Source of the DNA: [Borrelia] tanukii
Lineage (GTDB): Bacteria; Spirochaetota; Spirochaetia; Borreliales; Borreliaceae
Reading direction: 5' to 3'
Assembly (NCBI RefSeq): GCF_030436345.1
Contig: NZ_CP124038.1
Coordinates: 744,001-808,000, forward strand
DNA length: 64,000 bases
The stretch's first letter is position 1. Each line of letters starts with the position of its first letter. This document shows, piece by piece, positions 1 through 8,986 of this stretch. The position numbers were made by a program, and so were the translations under genes. The notes under the pieces are model-generated. The model had not been told where the DNA came from. It did not search any database and saw nothing but the letters and a program-made list of their open reading frames with translations.

Positions 1-255
1 GAAAGGATTTTGAAGTGGTGCTTAAATGAATCGACTTCTATTGATAAGATTTCAAATAGATTTGTAGATTATTTTATTGAGCTTAAAAAAAGATGTTTGA
101 CTCTTTTGGAAAATCATAATGTTTTTATTCGAAAATCTTTAACAGTTTCTTATAAGTCAATGGTAAATGAAAATAAAAAAATTACATTAGCTGATGTTAT
201 TGGCAATCTTTTAGAAATCATCGATCAAGCACTTTTTATAATAAAAAATTTATAA
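1..255 (+). CDS. Unknown protein, probably 5'-truncated by the window edge
   Basis: The reading frame is open from base 1 to a TAA at 253-255, so the start probably lies upstream. The only internal candidate is a TTG at 10, but the GAAAGGA before it sits just two bases away, too close for a normal ribosome binding site. The visible part is about 80 residues, mainly helical, rich in Lys, Ile and Asn, with no membrane segment or motif I recognise. It is followed five bases later by a small membrane protein, so the two are probably co-transcribed. Function unknown. Confidence 0.5.
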   Translation, partial: ERILKWCLNESTSIDKISNRFVDYFIELKKRCLTLLENHNVFIRKSLTVSYKSMVNENKKITLADVIGNLLEIIDQALFIIKNL

Positions 256-260
256 ATCCC

Positions 261-584
261 ATGGAAGCTTTTAAAGTAAAAAATCTAAGACGTTTTTCAA
301 ATTTTATTAGAACTTTGGTTATTGTATTGTTTTTAAATTCTTTGTTGAGTTTATTCGTTTTTTTGGCTGGTTCTTACAATATTTTTGTTTACAATTTTCA
401 GAAATTTTATCTTGATCTTACTATTGTTTTAAGCTCTGTTTCTTTTGGGCTTGAATCTACTAGACTGATATTTTTTTATTTATTGAGAAATAAAAAAATT
501 AATTATTATTTAATTTTAATTTTTAGTTTTATGATTTTTTTTTGTGCCCTTGTTTTTAAAATTTTTCTTTCTGGCAACAAATAG
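261..584 (+). CDS. Small integral membrane protein, unknown function
   Basis: An ATG at 261 opens a 107-residue protein with no good Shine-Dalgarno sequence, so it may be translated by coupling to the gene ending at 255. Three hydrophobic stretches are visible, at about residues 15-38, 50-72 and 83-103, separated by short Lys/Arg-rich loops, as expected for an inner-membrane protein with three helices. No catalytic or binding motif is recognisable. It lies directly upstream of a tRNA pair. The ORF is likely real because of the strong hydrophobic periodicity, but I cannot assign a role. Confidence 0.6.
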   Translation: MEAFKVKNLRRFSNFIRTLVIVLFLNSLLSLFVFLAGSYNIFVYNFQKFYLDLTIVLSSVSFGLESTRLIFFYLLRNKKINYYLILIFSFMIFFCALVFKIFLSGNK

Positions 585-624
585 ATTAATAGAAAGATTG
601 CATTAATTATTTGCCATTATTATA

Positions 625-651
625 TTGACTAATGAATTTTATTTTTATAAA
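625..651 (+). promoter_or_regulatory. Candidate sigma-70 promoter for tRNA-Thr/tRNA-Tyr
   Basis: TTGACT at 625-630 and TATAAA at 646-651 are separated by 15 bp, slightly short of the ideal spacing. Transcription would begin near 658, about 15 bases before the tRNA-Thr 5' end. Assigned by sequence match and position only. Confidence 0.4.
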
Positions 652-672
652 CTAACTATTAGTTTGTTATTT

Positions 673-746
673 GCCGACTTAGCTCAGCTGGCCAGAGCAG
701 CGGTCTTGTAAACCGCAGGTCGTCGGTTCGACTCCGACAGTCGGCT
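673..746 (+). tRNA. tRNA-Thr (anticodon TGT)
   Basis: The 74-base cloverleaf has a 7-bp acceptor stem (GCCGACT with AGTCGGC), a D-arm beginning AGCTCAGC, an anticodon arm around CTTGTAA with anticodon TGT, and a T-arm with loop TTCGACT. No 3' CCA is encoded, so CCA must be added post-transcriptionally. tRNA-Tyr follows after four bases, which suggests one precursor transcript. Confidence 0.95.
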
Positions 747-750
747 TTTA

Positions 751-832
751 GGGGCGGTACCGAAGTGGTTAACCGGGGCAGACTGTAAATCTGTTGGCTT
801 TGCCTACGTGGGTTCGAATCCCACCCTCCCCA
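751..832 (+). tRNA. tRNA-Tyr (anticodon GTA), with a C-U mismatch in the acceptor stem
   Basis: This is an 82-base class II tRNA with a long variable arm (around 793-807) and anticodon GTA in the loop ACTGTAAAT. The T-arm is GTGGG/CCCAC with loop TTCGAAT. The acceptor halves GGGGCGG (751-757) and CCTCCCC (825-831) pair everywhere except the fifth pair, where C755 faces T827. CCA is not encoded. It is the second member of a probable Thr-Tyr tRNA transcript. Confidence 0.94.
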
Positions 833-984
833 ATTTAGTTAAATTATAAGAAATTACCTTTTTGTAATTTTTAGATTGCAATCAAAAAGATTGTAATCCT
901 TTAAATGTGATATATCGTTTCATTATGGTGCTTGTACTTTTGTCTATTTAGAAAAGTTATTTTTATTGGTTATAAGTATAACGT

Positions 985-1014
985 TAGTATCAATTAAAAT
1001 TTTAATTGATACTA
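985..1014. repeat. Perfect 30-bp palindrome upstream of mltG
   Basis: The left half TAGTATCAATTAAAA (985-999) is exactly mirrored by TTTTAATTGATACTA (1000-1014) with no spacer. No T-run follows on either strand, so it does not look like an ordinary intrinsic terminator for the tRNAs. It lies 43 bp before the mltG start codon and could be an operator or a cruciform/hairpin element. The rest of the 833-1056 gap shows no ORF or RNA gene that I can support. Confidence 0.6.
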
Positions 1015-1056
1015 GTGAGTAATTAGCGAATACTTTTGTTTGGCTAGGAGATTCTT

Positions 1057-2088
1057 GTGCTTATTAAAATTGGGAAAGTATTTATTCTTTTGTTCTTTTT
1101 AGGATCTATTTTGTCAATTTTTATATATTTTTTAAATCTATCTTCTTTAGCAAATGGTTTAGTTTATGAATTTGATGTTGAGAAAGGTTGGGGAGTTAAA
1201 AAAATAGCTAAAGAATTGAAAAAACAAAAATTAATTAAATCCGAATTGCTTCTTGTTTTTATTTCGTATATTTTTGGCAGTGACAAACAATTTAAAGAGG
1301 GAAGATATTCAATCAATGGTAATCTTTCTACATTTGAGATATATAAAGAGTTTTTAAAGGGATCTTCTAATGTAAATATTGATGTTACAATACCTGAGGG
1401 GTATACTAGCAGAAGAATTGCTTTTAAGCTTAAAGAATTTGACGTCATTGACGATGTTCAAGATTTTATTTTTTTGATCAACGAAAAATCGTTTATTTAT
1501 GAGCTTGGATTTGATTATGATTCTCTTGAAGGATTTTTATTTCCAGATACTTATAAATTTTATAAGGGTATAGAAGTAAAGAATATTGTTCGTATGTTTG
1601 TCGATAATTTTTTGAATAAGCTTAAATCTATAGGTGTTGTTTTTAGTGATTATTCAAGTAAAGATCTTTATAACAGAGTAATAGTAGCATCTATTGTTGA
1701 GCGTGAGTATAGGGTTAAAAGTGAAGCTTCAATAATGTCTTCGGTTTTTTATAATAGAATAAAATCTGGTATGGCATTACAATCTTGTGCTACTATTGAG
1801 TATGTTATTACAGAGGAGCTAGGACGAAATCATCCCAAAAGAATTTATTTTTCAGATTTAGAGATAGATTCTCCTTATAATACATATGTTAATAAAGGGT
1901 ATCCTCCCACTCCAATTTCAAATGCTGGTATTATTTCTTTACAAGCAGCTTTTTTCCCAAAAAATACGCAGTATTTATTTTTTGTGGTAAAAGACTCTAA
2001 GTCGGGGACACATCAATTTTCATCAGATTATTCTTCACATCTTCTAGGGGCAAAAGATTATATTAAAAATTTTATTACTAAGGATTAA
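1057..2088 (+). CDS. mltG: Endolytic murein transglycosylase MltG (YceG family)
   Basis: MltG cleaves nascent peptidoglycan strands at the outer face of the inner membrane and limits glycan length. The 343-residue protein has one N-terminal membrane helix (about residues 5-26) and a periplasmic YceG domain. The signature with the catalytic glutamate is SIVERE, with Glu215, followed by SVFYNRI and GMALQ as in characterised MltG proteins. The GTG start at 1057 is preceded by AGGAG at 1046-1050. dnaG begins five bases after the stop, so mltG, dnaG and rpoD probably form one operon. Length and motifs are normal for the family. Confidence 0.93.
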   Translation: MLIKIGKVFILLFFLGSILSIFIYFLNLSSLANGLVYEFDVEKGWGVKKIAKELKKQKLIKSELLLVFISYIFGSDKQFKEGRYSINGNLSTFEIYKEFLKGSSNVNIDVTIPEGYTSRRIAFKLKEFDVIDDVQDFIFLINEKSFIYELGFDYDSLEGFLFPDTYKFYKGIEVKNIVRMFVDNFLNKLKSIGVVFSDYSSKDLYNRVIVASIVEREYRVKSEASIMSSVFYNRIKSGMALQSCATIEYVITEELGRNHPKRIYFSDLEIDSPYNTYVNKGYPPTPISNAGIISLQAAFFPKNTQYLFFVVKDSKSGTHQFSSDYSSHLLGAKDYIKNFITKD

Positions 2089-2093
2089 GGAGT

Positions 2094-3875
2094 ATGAAGT
2101 ATTTACAAACTACAGCTTCAATTAAATCTAAATTTGATATTGTAGCTATTGTGGAACAGTATATTAAGCTTATTAAGTCGGGATCTACTTATAAAGGGCT
2201 TTGTCCTTTTCATGCTGAGAAAACCCCTTCTTTTTTTGTAAATTCTTTGCAAGGATATTTTTATTGTTTTGGATGTAAAAAGGGTGGAGATGTTATTGGA
2301 TTTTTAATGGATATGGAGAAAATCAATTACAATGATGCTCTTAAGATTTTATGTGAAAAATTTGGTGTTTATTATAATGATTTAAAAATAAGTCGAGAAA
2401 GTGAAAAAAAAAATGAAGATAAAGACACAGTTTCAAAAATTTACTCATTAAATTCTAGATTAATCAATACTATTAAATTTTTTTTGAATAAAAACAAAAA
2501 AGCTTTAGATTACGTTTTAAAAAGTAGAGCAATATCTAAGGAAGTCGTTGATTTATTTGAACTTGGATATTTACCACTCAATGTTAAAGATGGTTTAGAG
2601 CTTTATGATTTTTTAATTTCAAAAGGATACTCTTCTGAAATACTGAGAAAAAGTGGCTTATTCTCAAAGACAAATCCCAAAGCTTCTATTTTGTCTCAAA
2701 GATTGATTTTTCCAATTAAAGATTTTAAAGGAAACGTTGTTGGTTTTGGGGGTCGAGATTTAGATGGTAAAGGTTCTAAGTATATTAACTTAAGCGAGAC
2801 TGAAGTTTTTAAAAAAAAGGAACTTCTTTATGGATTTTATGAGGGGTTTGATGAGATTAAATCTACAAAGTCAGTTATATTGGTGGAAGGATATATAGAT
2901 GTTCTTGCTTTTTTTACATCTGGGATTAAGAGAGCCGTATCTACTCTTGGCACTTCTTTTTCAAAAGAACATCTGGCTTTGATTCAAAGATATGCTGATG
3001 AGATAATATTTTCTTTTGATGGCGATGATGCTGGACTTTCTGCAACTTTAAAAGCTTATCAAATTTGTTTGCCATTTAATATTAATGTTAGTGTTGTTAA
3101 AATGGATGTTGGTCGTGATCCTGCAGATATTCTTAAAGATGAAGGTGAGGGGTTTTTACAGGAAATTTTAAATAATAGATGTGATGCTTTTGACTATCTC
3201 TTAGATGTTTATTCTAATAAATATGATTTAAATAAAACTGTAGATTTAAATGCTATGATTAATTTATTTTTAAATTTGATAAATTTATCAAAAGTAGATA
3301 CTCAGAAAAAAATTTTTTTAGACAAGCTAAGCAATAAGCTTGGTATTGGCGTGACAACTTTATTAAAAGATTATTATAGAATAAAAGAAAGATTTGTAGT
3401 TGACAATAATAAAAGAAATTTGTATGCTCATAATGATGATTCTTATGAGAGGTATCTGATAGTAGCTTTGTTGAAAAATTTTAGTTATTTTGGTATAATA
3501 AGGCGCAATATTATTGATAGTGATTTAATTGATATTAATGCTAGAAAAACTTTTATATGCTTTGAAGATTTATTTGAAAATAATGAAGATTTTTCATTAA
3601 TGGATTTAAAAAGAAATTTAAAGGACAGCTATAAAGTTAGTGAGTTTTTTTTTGAAGAAATTTTAAATTCTGAATTTGAAGTGGATGATGAGACACTCAT
3701 TCATGTTTTGCTTGCAATCAAGAGGAGAAAATTAGATTCTCGTGTTTTGCTTTGCAAAAGAAAATGTGATGAGGACTCTTTGGTGAATGCTAAAGTTCAA
3801 ATAAATGAATTAATGTTTTTAAATATGCAGAGAAAAAATTTAAAAATCTATATAGACGATGTTCCAGGGAGTTGA
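2094..3875 (+). CDS. dnaG: DNA primase DnaG
   Basis: DnaG makes RNA primers at the replication fork in partnership with the DnaB helicase. The 593-residue protein begins with a CHC2 zinc finger (Cys37, His40, Cys58, Cys61). A TOPRIM catalytic core follows, with the EGYIDV motif near residue 264 and the DGDDAG metal-binding motif near residue 309. The C-terminal helicase-interaction region (about 430-593) is poorly conserved, as is usual. ATG start with AAGGAG immediately upstream. It lies in the classic dnaG-rpoD macromolecular-synthesis arrangement, without rpsU. Confidence 0.96.
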   Translation: MKYLQTTASIKSKFDIVAIVEQYIKLIKSGSTYKGLCPFHAEKTPSFFVNSLQGYFYCFGCKKGGDVIGFLMDMEKINYNDALKILCEKFGVYYNDLKISRESEKKNEDKDTVSKIYSLNSRLINTIKFFLNKNKKALDYVLKSRAISKEVVDLFELGYLPLNVKDGLELYDFLISKGYSSEILRKSGLFSKTNPKASILSQRLIFPIKDFKGNVVGFGGRDLDGKGSKYINLSETEVFKKKELLYGFYEGFDEIKSTKSVILVEGYIDVLAFFTSGIKRAVSTLGTSFSKEHLALIQRYADEIIFSFDGDDAGLSATLKAYQICLPFNINVSVVKMDVGRDPADILKDEGEGFLQEILNNRCDAFDYLLDVYSNKYDLNKTVDLNAMINLFLNLINLSKVDTQKKIFLDKLSNKLGIGVTTLLKDYYRIKERFVVDNNKRNLYAHNDDSYERYLIVALLKNFSYFGIIRRNIIDSDLIDINARKTFICFEDLFENNEDFSLMDLKRNLKDSYKVSEFFFEEILNSEFEVDDETLIHVLLAIKRRKLDSRVLLCKRKCDEDSLVNAKVQINELMFLNMQRKNLKIYIDDVPGS

Positions 3876-3878
3876 ATT

Positions 3879-5774
3879 TTGTCGGATTTGGAAAAGAAAT
3901 ATTCGAAGCTGATAGAGGGTATTGTTACTCATTTGGGAGATAGAAAATCTCTTAGTTTTAGTGAATTATCAAATTTGCTTCCCGATGATATATTAGAACC
4001 AGAGATCCTTGATTGTATTTGCTCAATACTTGAAGATAGGGGAATAAGGTTGGTTAATAAAATTTCGGAATTAGATCTGGTAGGAGCCGAAGATAGAAAT
4101 GATGAAGAGGAAGAGGTGGAGATTGAATCTGATAGAAATTTTATGATTTTAGATGATGGTTTTCAAAGTGATGAGGAAGATATTGATATTGATGGCAAGC
4201 TGGATGATTGTGATGAAGAAGATATTTCTGTTAAGGATGATTTGGGTTCAGGGTATATTAAAAGTAATGCCTTAAAAGATAGTCATTCAGAAGATCCAAT
4301 AAAGCTTTATTTAAAGGAAATAGGAAAAGAGTTTTTATTAACGGGGAATCAAGAAGTTGAACTTGCAAAGCAAATGGATTCTGGAGAAAGCATAATTGAG
4401 AATATTCTTAAAAATGAAGGACTTGTTATAGAAAACTATTATAATCTTGTTAATACTATTTATTCAAGAATGGAAAGAGAAGAGTTTTTTAAAAGAGAAA
4501 AAGATAAAGATAAAGAAAATAATCCTGATTATTATAATAAAAAAAAAAGAATTGCCTCTTTTTATAAAGTTCCTTTAAAACCAATTCAAGATCGTTTAAT
4601 AAGTTATGTAGATAATAAGCATAGGGTATATGAGCTTGGGGGGGATATTTTTGAAAAGAATTTAAAAAAGGAAAGATTAGCCTTAAAAGAGCTTTTACGA
4701 GACATTCCTTTATATCAAGATGAACTAAGGATTTTTTCAGATGATTATATTGACTCTGCTAACAAAATAAAGGATTTGCAAAGGCAGCAAAGAATAATTC
4801 TAAGTAGGTTGAAAATTGAAAAAATAAGAGACTTGAGAGTGCTTGGAAGAGATTTGACTATTGCTGAGAAAAGAATAGAGATTGAAAAATCTCTTAAACT
4901 TAAAGAAGATGCTATTAAAGAGCAGATTACAGAAGCTCAGCTTGCTCAAAAAGAACTTGAGAGAATTGAAATGTATTATGAGTATCCAATGGATAAAATA
5001 ATAAGCATGTCAGAAGAGATTGCTAAGGGAAAACAAATGATGCAGCATGCTAAAGATCAGTTGATTAAGGCTAATTTAAGGCTTGTTGTAAGCATTGCTA
5101 AGAAATATGCAAATAGAGGTCTTCATTTTTTTGACCTTGTTCAAGAAGGTAATATTGGATTAATTAAAGCTGTTGAAAAGTTCGAATATAAAAGAGGTTT
5201 TAAGTTTTCAACTTATGCTACTTGGTGGATCAGACAGGCTATAACAAGATCTATTTCTGATCAAGCTCGAACAATTAGAGTTCCTGTTCATATGATTGAA
5301 CAAATAAATAGGCTTAATAGGGAAACTAGATATTTAATTCAAGTTTTAGGGAAAGATCCTACAGATGAAGAGCTTTCAGACAGACTTGGATGGGAGCTTA
5401 AAAAGGTTAAAACTGTAAAAAGTGTTTCAAGAGAGCCTGTTTCTCTTGAAACGCCAATTGGAGAAGAGGAAGATTCTGTTCTTAGTGATTTTATTGAGGA
5501 TAAAGCAATAAAAAATCCTGCAAATCACACGTCCTTTGTGGTTTTGCAAGATCAAATAAGAGCAATTCTTGGAACTCTTCCTGAAAGAGAACAAGAAGTT
5601 GTCAAAATGAGATTTGGACTTGAAGATGGCTATTCTTTAACTCTTGAAGAGGTTGGACTTCATTTTAATGTTACAAGAGAAAGAATTAGGCAAATTGAAT
5701 CTAAGGCATTAAGGCGGCTTAAAAATCCCAAAAAAACTCAAAAATTAAAAGATTATCTTGAAGATTTAAATTAA
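3879..5774 (+). CDS. rpoD: Primary sigma factor RpoD (sigma-70)
   Basis: This is the housekeeping sigma subunit that directs RNA polymerase to promoters of the TTGACA/TATAAT type. The 631-residue protein carries an N-terminal region 1.1, a very acidic stretch (residues 70-125), region 1.2 (from about 140), a charged non-conserved insert, regions 2.1-2.4 (about 400-460, ending [11 protein letters not shown]), region 3, and region 4.2 with the helix-turn-helix [10 protein letters not shown] near residue 605. The start is TTG at 3879, with GGGAG inside the end of dnaG three codons earlier. Group 1 sigma by length and by its complete region 1. Confidence 0.97.
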   Translation: MSDLEKKYSKLIEGIVTHLGDRKSLSFSELSNLLPDDILEPEILDCICSILEDRGIRLVNKISELDLVGAEDRNDEEEEVEIESDRNFMILDDGFQSDEEDIDIDGKLDDCDEEDISVKDDLGSGYIKSNALKDSHSEDPIKLYLKEIGKEFLLTGNQEVELAKQMDSGESIIENILKNEGLVIENYYNLVNTIYSRMEREEFFKREKDKDKENNPDYYNKKKRIASFYKVPLKPIQDRLISYVDNKHRVYELGGDIFEKNLKKERLALKELLRDIPLYQDELRIFSDDYIDSANKIKDLQRQQRIILSRLKIEKIRDLRVLGRDLTIAEKRIEIEKSLKLKEDAIKEQITEAQLAQKELERIEMYYEYPMDKIISMSEEIAKGKQMMQHAKDQLIKANLRLVVSIAKKYANRGLHFFDLVQEGNIGLIKAVEKFEYKRGFKFSTYATWWIRQAITRSISDQARTIRVPVHMIEQINRLNRETRYLIQVLGKDPTDEELSDRLGWELKKVKTVKSVSREPVSLETPIGEEEDSVLSDFIEDKAIKNPANHTSFVVLQDQIRAILGTLPEREQEVVKMRFGLEDGYSLTLEEVGLHFNVTRERIRQIESKALRRLKNPKKTQKLKDYLEDLN

Positions 5775-5788
5775 ACATGGGAGGGTTG

Positions 5789-6547
5789 ATGGATAATAAT
5801 ATTGATACATTAAAAAAACTTGAAGTTATATATAAGTCTAAGTTTGAGCTTGAAGAAAGACGAAAAAGTATTCCCAAATATTTGGAGATGAAAAAAATTC
5901 AGATTGAAGAATTATCGAAAGTTCTTATTGATTTGCAACAAAAGTTTAAGGAATATCAAAGAGAAGACTCTGCTTTAAAGTTAGATATTTTAGATATTAA
6001 TTCAAGAAAGAGTAAGGCAGAAGAAAAAATTGATAGCATTAAAACACAAAGAGAATATGAAGCCCTTGAAAAAGAGCTTCAGGTTATTATTGACGATGAA
6101 GTTACAATTAGAAAAAAGATGACACATGTTAATGGACTTAAAACTAAAATAGAAAAGGAAATGTTAGATGTTACCGAGAAACATGGCAAAGAAGAAGAAT
6201 GTTTTAGGGCTGAAAGCAATAGTTTAGAGTTAGAGCTTTTAGAAATTGAAAAGAAACTTTTAGAAATAGAGAGTGAAGAGTCAAATTGTGCTTCTAAAAT
6301 GAATGAAGATTTTTTATTTAAATTTCAAAGGATAATAAGAAATAAATCAAACGGAGTTGTGCCTTTGATTAATAATGTTTGTAAAGGCTGTCATATGATA
6401 CTTCCTGTTGAATTTGCAAATAAAGTAAGACGTGAGCCCAACGATATTAAATTTTGTCCTTATTGTAGTAGAATACTTTATTATCAGGATAAAATTCGAA
6501 TAAGTGATGAAATAATTCCTGGTAGTTTAGCAGATCTTATTGAATAA
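5789..6547 (+). CDS. Coiled-coil C4 zinc-ribbon protein (DUF164; FlgZ/CdsZ-like)
   Basis: The 252-residue protein is a long antiparallel-type coiled coil (residues 1-185) capped by a C4 zinc ribbon: CKGC, then CPYC about 25 residues later. This is the architecture of the DUF164 family, which includes Helicobacter HP0958 (FlgZ), a chaperone of sigma-54 RpoN and flagellar factor, and chlamydial CdsZ. An ATG at 5777 is in frame, but GGGAGG lies between it and the ATG at 5789, so 5789 is preferred. It starts 14 bases after rpoD. A link to RpoN in this organism is inference from the family. Confidence 0.8.
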   Translation: MDNNIDTLKKLEVIYKSKFELEERRKSIPKYLEMKKIQIEELSKVLIDLQQKFKEYQREDSALKLDILDINSRKSKAEEKIDSIKTQREYEALEKELQVIIDDEVTIRKKMTHVNGLKTKIEKEMLDVTEKHGKEEECFRAESNSLELELLEIEKKLLEIESEESNCASKMNEDFLFKFQRIIRNKSNGVVPLINNVCKGCHMILPVEFANKVRREPNDIKFCPYCSRILYYQDKIRISDEIIPGSLADLIE

Positions 6548-6573
6548 AATTTGTTAATTTGATATTTTTTATT

Positions 6574-6926
6574 TAAGCTGGCAGTCAGCCATCGCTTAGT
6601 TTTATAATAATTAAAGCTTAAGAGGAAAGTCCGAGCTCCAATAAGAACATAATGCTAGGTAATGCCTAGGGGTTTTTTTAAACCTAAGAAAGTGTCGCAG
6701 AAAATTACCGCCATAAAAGGTAAGGGTGAAAAGGTGAGGTAAGAGCTCACCGCTTATTTAGCAATAAATACAGGCAAGATAAACCTCATTAGGAGCAAGA
6801 TCAAGTATGTAAGCTCCCTTTGTTCTTGAGGATATGCTTACGGGTAGATCGCACGATTTTTTTAGCGATAAAAAAACAAGAGAGATGATGGCATAGTACA
6901 GAACTCGGCTTATGGGTGTCAGCTTA
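6574..6926 (+). ncRNA. rnpB: RNase P RNA
   Basis: This is the catalytic RNA that matures tRNA 5' ends. The conserved cores are clear: GAGGAAAGTCCGAGCTC near 6621-6637 (CR-I), AGAAAGTGTCGCAGAAAATTACCGCC-like sequence around 6688-6713 split by P-helices, and GATGGCATAGTACAGAAC near 6885-6903. The 5' AAGCTG (6575-6580) pairs with CAGCTT (6920-6925) to form P1, fixing both ends within a base or two. It lies between the zinc-ribbon gene and a TPR gene on the same strand. Confidence 0.95.
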
Positions 6927-6954
6927 ATTTCATAAGTCTAAAAGAGAGTTTTAA

Positions 6955-7923
6955 ATGGAAATAAGATATTTAAGATATGTTTTTTATTCATTTATGATTT
7001 TCATTTTTATTTTTTTAATTTATTATATTTTATTATATTTCAAATCTTTTTCTAATTCTTATTTGAAAGCAGGACCAACAGAAGTTGATTTGCTTTCGTT
7101 GTGGGATAAAAAAGAATATAAAGAAATAATAGATTATGCTGAGAATGACATTAAAAATCATAGATTTGATTTTAATTTAAATTTACTTTTGGGATTTTCA
7201 TACTTTTATTATTCTTTAATAGTAAATGAAGAATATTTGAAAGGAGAATTTTTAGATAAATCTATAGAAAGATTAAGATTTTTAATCTCTATAAATGATG
7301 GAGTCTCTATAGGCCCTTTGTATTATATATTGGGAAAAGCATATTCTCATAAAGGAGAGTTTTATAGCGAACTTGCTGTAAAATTTTTGAAGAAGGCTTT
7401 AAGTGTTGGTGGTTTTGATTTCATGAACATTAAAGAAGATGTTTTTGAGTATTTGGGGTATTCGTATCAGCTTTTAAGAGATTACAAGTCTAGTTTAAAG
7501 TTTTTTGAAAAAGCCTACAATGAAAATAAATCTGATTTAGTGCTTTGGAGTTTGGCTTATGTTAATTACAAGCTGAATGATATAAATAAAAGTGTAGAGT
7601 ATATAAAAAAAATAATAGAAGAAGAAAAAGTAAAATTGTCAAAGGGTGAGAGAACGGATGAAAATTTAATTCAAAAGGTATATTTGCTTTATGGGGACAT
7701 TCTATTGGATAAGGGCGACTATGATGGTTCTTTTAATTACTATAATAAAGTTCTAGAAATTAATAGTTCAAATTCTAGCGTTTATGTTAAAATAGGAGAT
7801 ATATATAGGAAGAGAGATAAAGATTATCCTAAAGCTAGAAAATACTGGAGAGAAGCTCTCAATCTTAATCCTTATTTAGAAGCAGCAAGAGAGAGGCTTG
7901 GAATTACTTTGGAAGATTTTTAG
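6955..7923 (+). CDS. Membrane-anchored TPR protein
   Basis: The 322-residue protein has one N-terminal membrane segment (about residues 9-29) followed by at least four tetratricopeptide repeats. The clearest are near residues 165-200 (YLGYSYQLLRDYKSSLKFFE), 245-270 (LYGDILLDKGDYDGSFNYYN) and 275-315 (KIGDIYRKRDKDYPKARKYW). TPRs scaffold protein complexes, here probably on the periplasmic side. It sits immediately before mreB, with its stop two bases from the mreB Shine-Dalgarno, so a role with the elongation machinery is a reasonable inference, but no partner can be named. Confidence 0.8.
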   Translation: MEIRYLRYVFYSFMIFIFIFLIYYILLYFKSFSNSYLKAGPTEVDLLSLWDKKEYKEIIDYAENDIKNHRFDFNLNLLLGFSYFYYSLIVNEEYLKGEFLDKSIERLRFLISINDGVSIGPLYYILGKAYSHKGEFYSELAVKFLKKALSVGGFDFMNIKEDVFEYLGYSYQLLRDYKSSLKFFEKAYNENKSDLVLWSLAYVNYKLNDINKSVEYIKKIIEEEKVKLSKGERTDENLIQKVYLLYGDILLDKGDYDGSFNYYNKVLEINSSNSSVYVKIGDIYRKRDKDYPKARKYWREALNLNPYLEAARERLGITLEDF

Positions 7924-7933
7924 GGAGGTTGAT

Positions 7934-8983
7934 TTGAATTTGTTTAAGTCTTTTTTAATAGATATTGGTATTGATCTTGGAACATGTAATACGTTGGTTT
8001 ATATTAAAGATTATGGTGTGGTTATGAGTGAGCCTTCTGTTGTTGCAATAGATATTACTAAAGGTAATAAAGTCGTTGCGGTTGGTCGAAATGCTAAAAA
8101 AATGCTTTGGAAAACTCCAGAAAATATTAAAGCTGTGCGTCCACTCAGAGACGGAGTTATTGCTGATATTGAGAATACAGAGAAGATGATTAAATATTTT
8201 ATTAATCAAATTTTTTCTCGTAAGAAATTGTTTTTTAAGCCAAGAATGGTAATAGGTGTTCCAACTTGCATTACAGAGGTTGAGCGAAGAGCTGTAAAAG
8301 AGAGTGCAATGAATGCTGGTGCAAGAGAAGTTAAGGTAATAGAAGAATCTCTTGCAGCTGCTATTGGATCTGATATTCCTATTTTTGAACCTACAGGCCA
8401 CATGGTGTGTGACATTGGGGGTGGAACTACAGAAATATCGGTTATTTCTCTTGGCGGCATGGTTGTAAGTAGGGCGATTAGAACCGGCGGTGATGAATTT
8501 GATGAGAGCATAATAAAGTACATGAGAAATTCTCATAATATTATAATTGGTCAACAGACAGCAGAAAAATTGAAAATTAAGATAGGAAATGTATATCCTG
8601 ATATTCAAAATTTGAGGGTAGAAAAAATAGATATTAAGGGTACCGATGCTGTAACTGGTCTTCCTAGAAAGCAACTTGTTGATTCTATGGAAGTAAGGGA
8701 GTCTTTACAGGAGCCTATTAATGTTGTTGTTGATGAAGTTAAGCGTACTCTTGGTGCAACACCCCCAGAGCTTGCCACAGACATTGTTGAGCGCGGCATC
8801 ATTTTAACAGGAGGAGGAGCTCTTCTTAAGGGTTTAAATAGGCTTCTTTCAAAAGAGACCGGAGTTCCTGTTTACGTTGCAGATAATCCGCTTCTCTCTG
8901 TAGCTGTTGGTGCTGGATTATTTTATGATTACGCTAATAGAATAGATATTAGTAAAAATATTTACAGTTTTATCAATGAATAA
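7934..8983 (+). CDS. mreB: Rod-shape actin homologue MreB
   Basis: MreB forms membrane-bound filaments that guide side-wall peptidoglycan synthesis. The 349-residue protein has the actin-fold phosphate-1 motif GIDLGTCNT (residues 12-20), phosphate-2 motif DIGGGTTE (about 160) and the adenosine motif LTGGGALLKGL near residue 300. The frame is open further upstream inside the TPR gene, but the TTG at 7934 with GGGAGG five bases before it is the likely start. It heads mreB-mreC-mreD-pbp2-rodA, whose junctions are all tight or overlapping. Family length and motifs are normal. Confidence 0.96.
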   Translation: MNLFKSFLIDIGIDLGTCNTLVYIKDYGVVMSEPSVVAIDITKGNKVVAVGRNAKKMLWKTPENIKAVRPLRDGVIADIENTEKMIKYFINQIFSRKKLFFKPRMVIGVPTCITEVERRAVKESAMNAGAREVKVIEESLAAAIGSDIPIFEPTGHMVCDIGGGTTEISVISLGGMVVSRAIRTGGDEFDESIIKYMRNSHNIIIGQQTAEKLKIKIGNVYPDIQNLRVEKIDIKGTDAVTGLPRKQLVDSMEVRESLQEPINVVVDEVKRTLGATPPELATDIVERGIILTGGGALLKGLNRLLSKETGVPVYVADNPLLSVAVGAGLFYDYANRIDISKNIYSFINE

Positions 8984-8986
8984 GTT

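Noticed and set aside
7955..8674. 239-codon minus-strand open frame opposite mreB
   Set aside because: Entirely antisense to a clear MreB; a composition shadow without motifs or a ribosome binding site.
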